Source of the DNA: CAZNPL01 sp964574815
GTDB taxonomy: Bacteria > Planctomycetota > Phycisphaerae > UBA1845
Assembly (NCBI GenBank): GCA_964574815.1
Contig: CAZNPL010000025.1
Location: 34,188 to 98,187, forward strand
Length of the DNA stretch: 64,000 nucleotides
Reading direction: 5' to 3'
In this document: piece after piece, positions 60,947-64,000 of the stretch
Position numbering within the stretch: the first letter of the stretch is position 1
How the letters are laid out: the number at the start of each line of letters is the position of its first letter
Program-made: the position numbers and the translations under genes
Notes under the pieces: generated by a model
Told to the model about the DNA's origin: nothing
Database searches by the model: none
Seen by the model: the letters and a program-made list of their open reading frames with translations, nothing else

Positions 60947-61711
60947 TCAGGGGCGCTTTCTGCGACGGAGAACGAGCAGGGCGCTGACCAGCAGAAACCC
61001 GGCACTCGGCTCGGGGATCGTGAAGGCCATCGCCGCTTCGCTGTCGTAGCCGCGCACCAGCCAGTATCCGGGCGGAGCGCTCCCCCCTCCGCTCATCTCC
61101 GTGGTGATTCGGATCAGGTCGCCGGTGCGTCCGCTCAGCGTCCGCTCAAACCCGAAGCCGCTCGTGAGCTCCATGAGCGTGAGAGATTGCGTGACGTTCT
61201 CCACCAGCACGCTCGCCGATCCGTAGAAGCCCGGCGACGGCTCGCGAATCGACAACCCACCGGTCCACTCGACTTCGTCGACCGGCATCCGGAACTCGAT
61301 AACCGATGAGAGCCACCCGGCACCCTCCCCACCCGGCTGGTCGCCGCCTGGCAGCCAACTGCTTCCGTAGGCGGTGAAGAAGTAGATGTCCAGGTAGAAG
61401 CGTGCTTCCGCATCAGACGACGAAGTCAACGAGCGCCCGGACGTTCTGAAGCTCGCTCCGTCGGTCCCTGGGCGCGTAAGGTCGAGGGCGAGGAATGCCA
61501 GCCCACGCGGGCCCGGGGCGACCGAATCTGTAACGACTGGCCCGCCGTCAAAGACGTGCGCCCAGCCTTCGCCGCTGACCTCGTGCGTCACCTGCCATAG
61601 ATTGTTGCCGCCGCCCGGCGACGGCTCCCCGGGCGAGATGTGCCCGGCCCGCGCCGCAGCGCCGCTGGCCACGACGGCCAGTACAATAATCCCAGCGTTC
61701 TTGAATCTCAT
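60947..61711 (-). CDS. PEP-CTERM protein, first of two paralogues
   Basis: The 254-residue product has a signal peptide (MRFKNAGIIVLAVVASGAAARAG). It ends with the sorting signal FTIPEPSAGFLLVSALLVLRRRKRP: PEP, a hydrophobic helix and an arginine-rich tail, as recognised by exosortases. The central beta-rich region contains LWQVTHEVSGEGWAHVFDGGPV and VENVTQSLTLMELTSGFGFERTLSGRTGDLIRI, which recur in the paralogue at 62226-62981. It therefore probably goes to the cell surface or matrix. No exosortase gene is in the window. ATG 61711 was preferred to 61756 because it starts the signal peptide. Confidence 0.82.
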   Translation of the reverse strand: MRFKNAGIIVLAVVASGAAARAGHISPGEPSPGGGNNLWQVTHEVSGEGWAHVFDGGPVVTDSVAPGPRGLAFLALDLTRPGTDGASFRTSGRSLTSSSDAEARFYLDIYFFTAYGSSWLPGGDQPGGEGAGWLSSVIEFRMPVDEVEWTGGLSIREPSPGFYGSASVLVENVTQSLTLMELTSGFGFERTLSGRTGDLIRITTEMSGGGSAPPGYWLVRGYDSEAAMAFTIPEPSAGFLLVSALLVLRRRKRP

Positions 61712-61773
61712 CACCGCGATTCGCTCATTCACAACCCACGCCCCTATCCTGCCCATTATAGCAACTTCCTACC

Positions 61774-62043
61774 TCAAATTCGCGCATGATTCTCATCGTT
61801 CACCGACCCATGCGGTGGCCCTCGCGCCCGCGGACTGTCCCGACCCAAAACGAAAGGCGCCTGAAGCGCCTTACTCAGTTCATTGAACGACGTCTCCCAG
61901 CTCAATCCGTTCCTCGTGACCGGAGGATCCGGGGCGTAATCATCGTCCACGTAGAATACCTCGTGCTGCCCGTACGCCGCACCGCTCGCCAGACAAAGTC
62001 CCGCGATCAGCGCGCACACTCTCCGCAAACCGTTTCCAGCCAT
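61774..62043 (-). pseudogene. Truncated N-terminal remnant of a beta-helix secreted protein gene
   Basis: The 89-codon frame begins with a good signal peptide (LRRVCALIAGLCLASGAAYGQ) and the typical opening of planctomycete beta-helix proteins, VFYVDDDYAPDPPVTRNGLSWETSFNELSKALQ. It then ends in unrelated residues right after a stem-loop. The same opening module starts the giant protein at 38159-41962 and the frameshifted gene at 59695-60815. It is best read as a truncated gene whose remainder was deleted. A functional short exported peptide is possible but less likely. Confidence 0.6.
61854..61872 (-). terminator. Rho-independent-like hairpin in the truncated beta-helix remnant
   Basis: On the minus strand AAGGCGC-TTCAG-GCGCCTT is followed by TCGTTTTG. 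It sits where the remnant loses homology to beta-helix proteins, so the truncation point coincides with a terminator. Confidence 0.55.
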
Positions 62044-62225
62044 TTTGATCGCTCCTTGATGTTCTGTGCTAAGTCAGCGGTTCCGCGCCGGAACCATCAT
62101 CAAGTGAACCTCGCGTGTCACCCTTCGTCGCCGACTTGGAGGGAAAGGACTGACTTCTCGACCACATGTTCGTAAATAGCCTGTACAAAGAGGTGGACCG
62201 CGTGTTCTCGGGACTACAGCCATTT

Positions 62226-62981
62226 CTATTTCCTTGCAGTTAGCCTACCGGCCGTGCGCCGGCGGCGAAGTGAGCCGGCAATCGTTCCGAGCATGAGTAG
62301 GGAGAGCGATGTTGGCTCGGGGATTGTGAATTCGTTGCGCACACGCACATCGTACGCCGCGTACGTCGCCACCCCTGCTTCCACGCGCCCCGCGCCCGAC
62401 GCCTCAAAGCTCATCCGAATCAGGTCGCCCGCGTCCCCCGAGAGAGTCCGTTCTTCAAGGAATTCCCCCTCGGTCACCTCCAGCACAGTCAATCCCTGTG
62501 TCACGTTTTCCACCAGGTAACGCATCGACCCATCGAACCTGGGCGACTCTTCGACCGAGAAAAACAAGCGCCAGGCCAACTCCTCTACCGGCATGACGAA
62601 CTCGACGACGGAAGCCGTCCAGCCGTGCCCCTCGCCTCCTGGGCGGTCCGCCTGAACGCTGCTGGAGGCGCCATAGCCAGTATTGAAGTCGAATCGCACC
62701 TCCAACAGCTCCTCGCCCGGAACTACAACCGACACTCCGCTCGTGCTGTAGCCCGCTCCCAGGGAACTAGAACGCGTCCGGTCCACAGCCACAAATGATA
62801 TACGCTGGTCGGTCAGCCGGACGGCCGAATCGTATTCAACCGGCCCGCCATCGAAGACGTTCGCCCAACCTTCACCCTCGGCCTCGTGCGTCAATTGCCA
62901 GATCGATCCCGCCTGCGCCGGACCGGCCACCGCCAAAACCACGGCTGCCGTCCAAGCGCTTGTTCGACTGCGCCCCATCAC
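62226..62981 (-). CDS. PEP-CTERM protein, second of two paralogues
   Basis: The 251-residue product has a signal peptide (TSAWTAAVVLAVAGPAQAG). It ends with a C-terminal sorting signal FTIPEPTSLSLLMLGTIAGSLRRRRTAG. The body is clearly paralogous to the protein at 60947-61711: IWQLTHEAEGEGWANVFDGGPV, GGEGHGWTASVVEFVMPVEEL and VENVTQGLTVLEVTEGEFLEERTLSGDAGDLIRM. The start is GTG 62981 (best spaced from GGGAGGTT) or ATG 62978. Two related PEP-CTERM proteins separated by a beta-helix remnant suggest a local duplication. Likely surface or extracellular-matrix proteins of unknown partner. Confidence 0.82.
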   Translation of the reverse strand: MMGRSRTSAWTAAVVLAVAGPAQAGSIWQLTHEAEGEGWANVFDGGPVEYDSAVRLTDQRISFVAVDRTRSSSLGAGYSTSGVSVVVPGEELLEVRFDFNTGYGASSSVQADRPGGEGHGWTASVVEFVMPVEELAWRLFFSVEESPRFDGSMRYLVENVTQGLTVLEVTEGEFLEERTLSGDAGDLIRMSFEASGAGRVEAGVATYAAYDVRVRNEFTIPEPTSLSLLMLGTIAGSLRRRRTAGRLTARK

Positions 62982-64000
62982 TTCACCAACCTCCCCCGGC
63001 CCCGGAGGGCCGTTTCACCATGCCGGTCACGCCAGCCCCGCAGACCCGACCGCCGCCCGGGCCACGGTATCTGCCCGCCCCTTTGCGCCCCACGCGCCCC
63101 GCAGCCGAGCATCAGCACATGACGCCGCCCGCGAAGCCGCGAGCGTAAGTCCGCTATCCAAAAGGACTAACAAGCAGTGAAGGGAATGCTGCATGGAATC
63201 CGCTCCTGTCTACGAGTGACCGCTGTTCATTCTACGCTACCCCCCTCGAAATCAAGCATATTCTCGGACGAACTTCCTCAATTGTGCGGCATTTAAACAA
63301 AGCATCCATACATAGACGAACGGTCACACCGCCTCGCCTCCAACTCCTTACAAAAAGAACCAAAAAGCGCCCCGAAGTGTCCCCTGCACGTTTCCCCGAC
63401 GCCATTGTACCAGATCGATTGTGCATAAAGGCGGATAATCCCAAAAGAGCGCGTGACCCAGATCGCGCCGGCAACCTGAGGCCACGATTCGAACACCAAC
63501 CAACCCGTCGCCGCGCAAGGACCACCCGACACAACCACCAGCCTCACCGCGCTCACCCCGGCGCCAGACCGGCAAACGAAAGCCCACGATCACCAAACCG
63601 CGCCCGACCGCGCTGCGGCTGACGGCTGATAGCTGAAGGCTGATGGCTCTCTTCTGACAACTGAAAACTGATAACTGAACACTTCTTGCTACCCCGGCGC
63701 CCCGAAACCCCAAGGCGATGCTGATATCGCCTGTTCCACTTTTTCGAAAAAAATGTGGAACAGCCCCCGTCTTCTATAGGGTGGAAAAGAGAAGCGCACC
63801 CGGACTGCGCGCCGCAGGAGGTAGAGGCATACGCAAATGAGAAGACCATGGCCAACCCCCATCAGAGCCGGGAGCGCCAGCGACCGGACCTTCAATCGCT
63901 CGCGCACCAACAACTGCCCGCGCCAAACGAACCCAGCGCGGCGCAAGTTGTCAGTGCTCAGTTTTCAGTTGTCAGAGGTGCCCACCGCGAGCGCCGGCGC
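62982..64000. other. Gene-free right edge with simple repeats and a hairpin
   Basis: I find no supported gene here on either strand. Repeated words related to ctgaaaactgataactgaa occur near 63630-63680 and again near 63957-63977, resembling dispersed intergenic repeats. A copy of ATCAGAGCCGGGAGCGCCAG lies at 63861-63880 (family also at 36651). A separate strong hairpin at 63732-63762 is listed below. Confidence 0.45.
63732..63762. repeat. AT-rich-loop hairpin TGTTCCAC...GTGGAACA
   Basis: The arms TGTTCCAC and GTGGAACA enclose a loop of Ts then As (TTTTTCGAAAAAAAT) that can extend the stem. It stands out in base composition from its GC-rich surroundings. It could be a terminator of a gene beyond the right edge or a dispersed repeat. 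Confidence 0.55.

Overview
The window looks like a chromosome segment of a high-GC bacterium of the phylum Planctomycetota. The lineage is inferred from several traits seen together: a bacterial microcompartment (BMC) locus, PEP-CTERM proteins, dockerin-like C-terminal tails on secreted repeat proteins, beta-helix and RCC1-type secreted proteins, an ECF sigma factor with unusual partner genes, and many short palindromic repeats between genes. I cannot place it below phylum. No tRNA, rRNA, CRISPR array or insertion sequence was recognised.

Layout. 1-5 kb: three tandem membrane glycosyltransferase paralogues on the minus strand, the last one cut by the window edge. 5.3-7.6 kb: a secreted RCC1-repeat protein. 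8.2-10.4 kb: a YtrA-type GntR regulator with its own promoter and palindromic operator, a small membrane protein and an SPFH/slipin protein, coupled by ATGA overlaps. 10.5-14.2 kb (minus): ECF sigma factor, an unknown soluble protein, and a Lon-protease-like domain joined through one membrane helix to FG-GAP-like repeats. 14.7-16.2 kb: a secreted C-type lectin. 16.3-20 kb (minus): etfB-etfA-acyl-CoA dehydrogenase. 20.5-23.5 kb: an S41-like peptidase and a guanine-deaminase-like amidohydrolase.

23.5-30.3 kb is the centrepiece. A compact tyrosine recombinase is followed by a BMC operon: an RpiB-DeoC fusion, BMC-T, BMC-H, BMC-P, aldehyde dehydrogenase, a PduT-like BMC-T and two more BMC-P. The enzymes suggest isomerisation of a sugar phosphate, cleavage of deoxyribose 5-phosphate to glyceraldehyde 3-phosphate and acetaldehyde, and oxidation of acetaldehyde to acetyl-CoA inside a shell. 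This matches the sugar-phosphate-utilising (SPU) BMC class rather than the fucose/rhamnose compartment usual for Planctomycetes.

30.5-37.8 kb is mostly housekeeping: DUF1579 and DUF434 proteins, an ArsC-like reductase, ispF, cysS and ruvC-ruvA-ruvB. 38-42 kb encodes a giant secreted beta-helix protein. 42.5-53 kb carries aceE, two unknown exported or anchored proteins, a CPA2 antiporter with CBS domains, and korA-korB. 53-59 kb holds a sulfotransferase with a simple-repeat insertion, a lipoprotein hydrolase, a DUF4136-like lipoprotein and a membrane glycerophosphodiesterase. 59-63 kb is a degenerating exported-protein region: a frameshifted beta-helix gene, a truncated beta-helix remnant and two paralogous PEP-CTERM proteins. 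The last kilobase has no recognisable gene.

At least seven families of short palindromic repeats recur between genes, often several families side by side. One nested hairpin lies inside the BMC operon.
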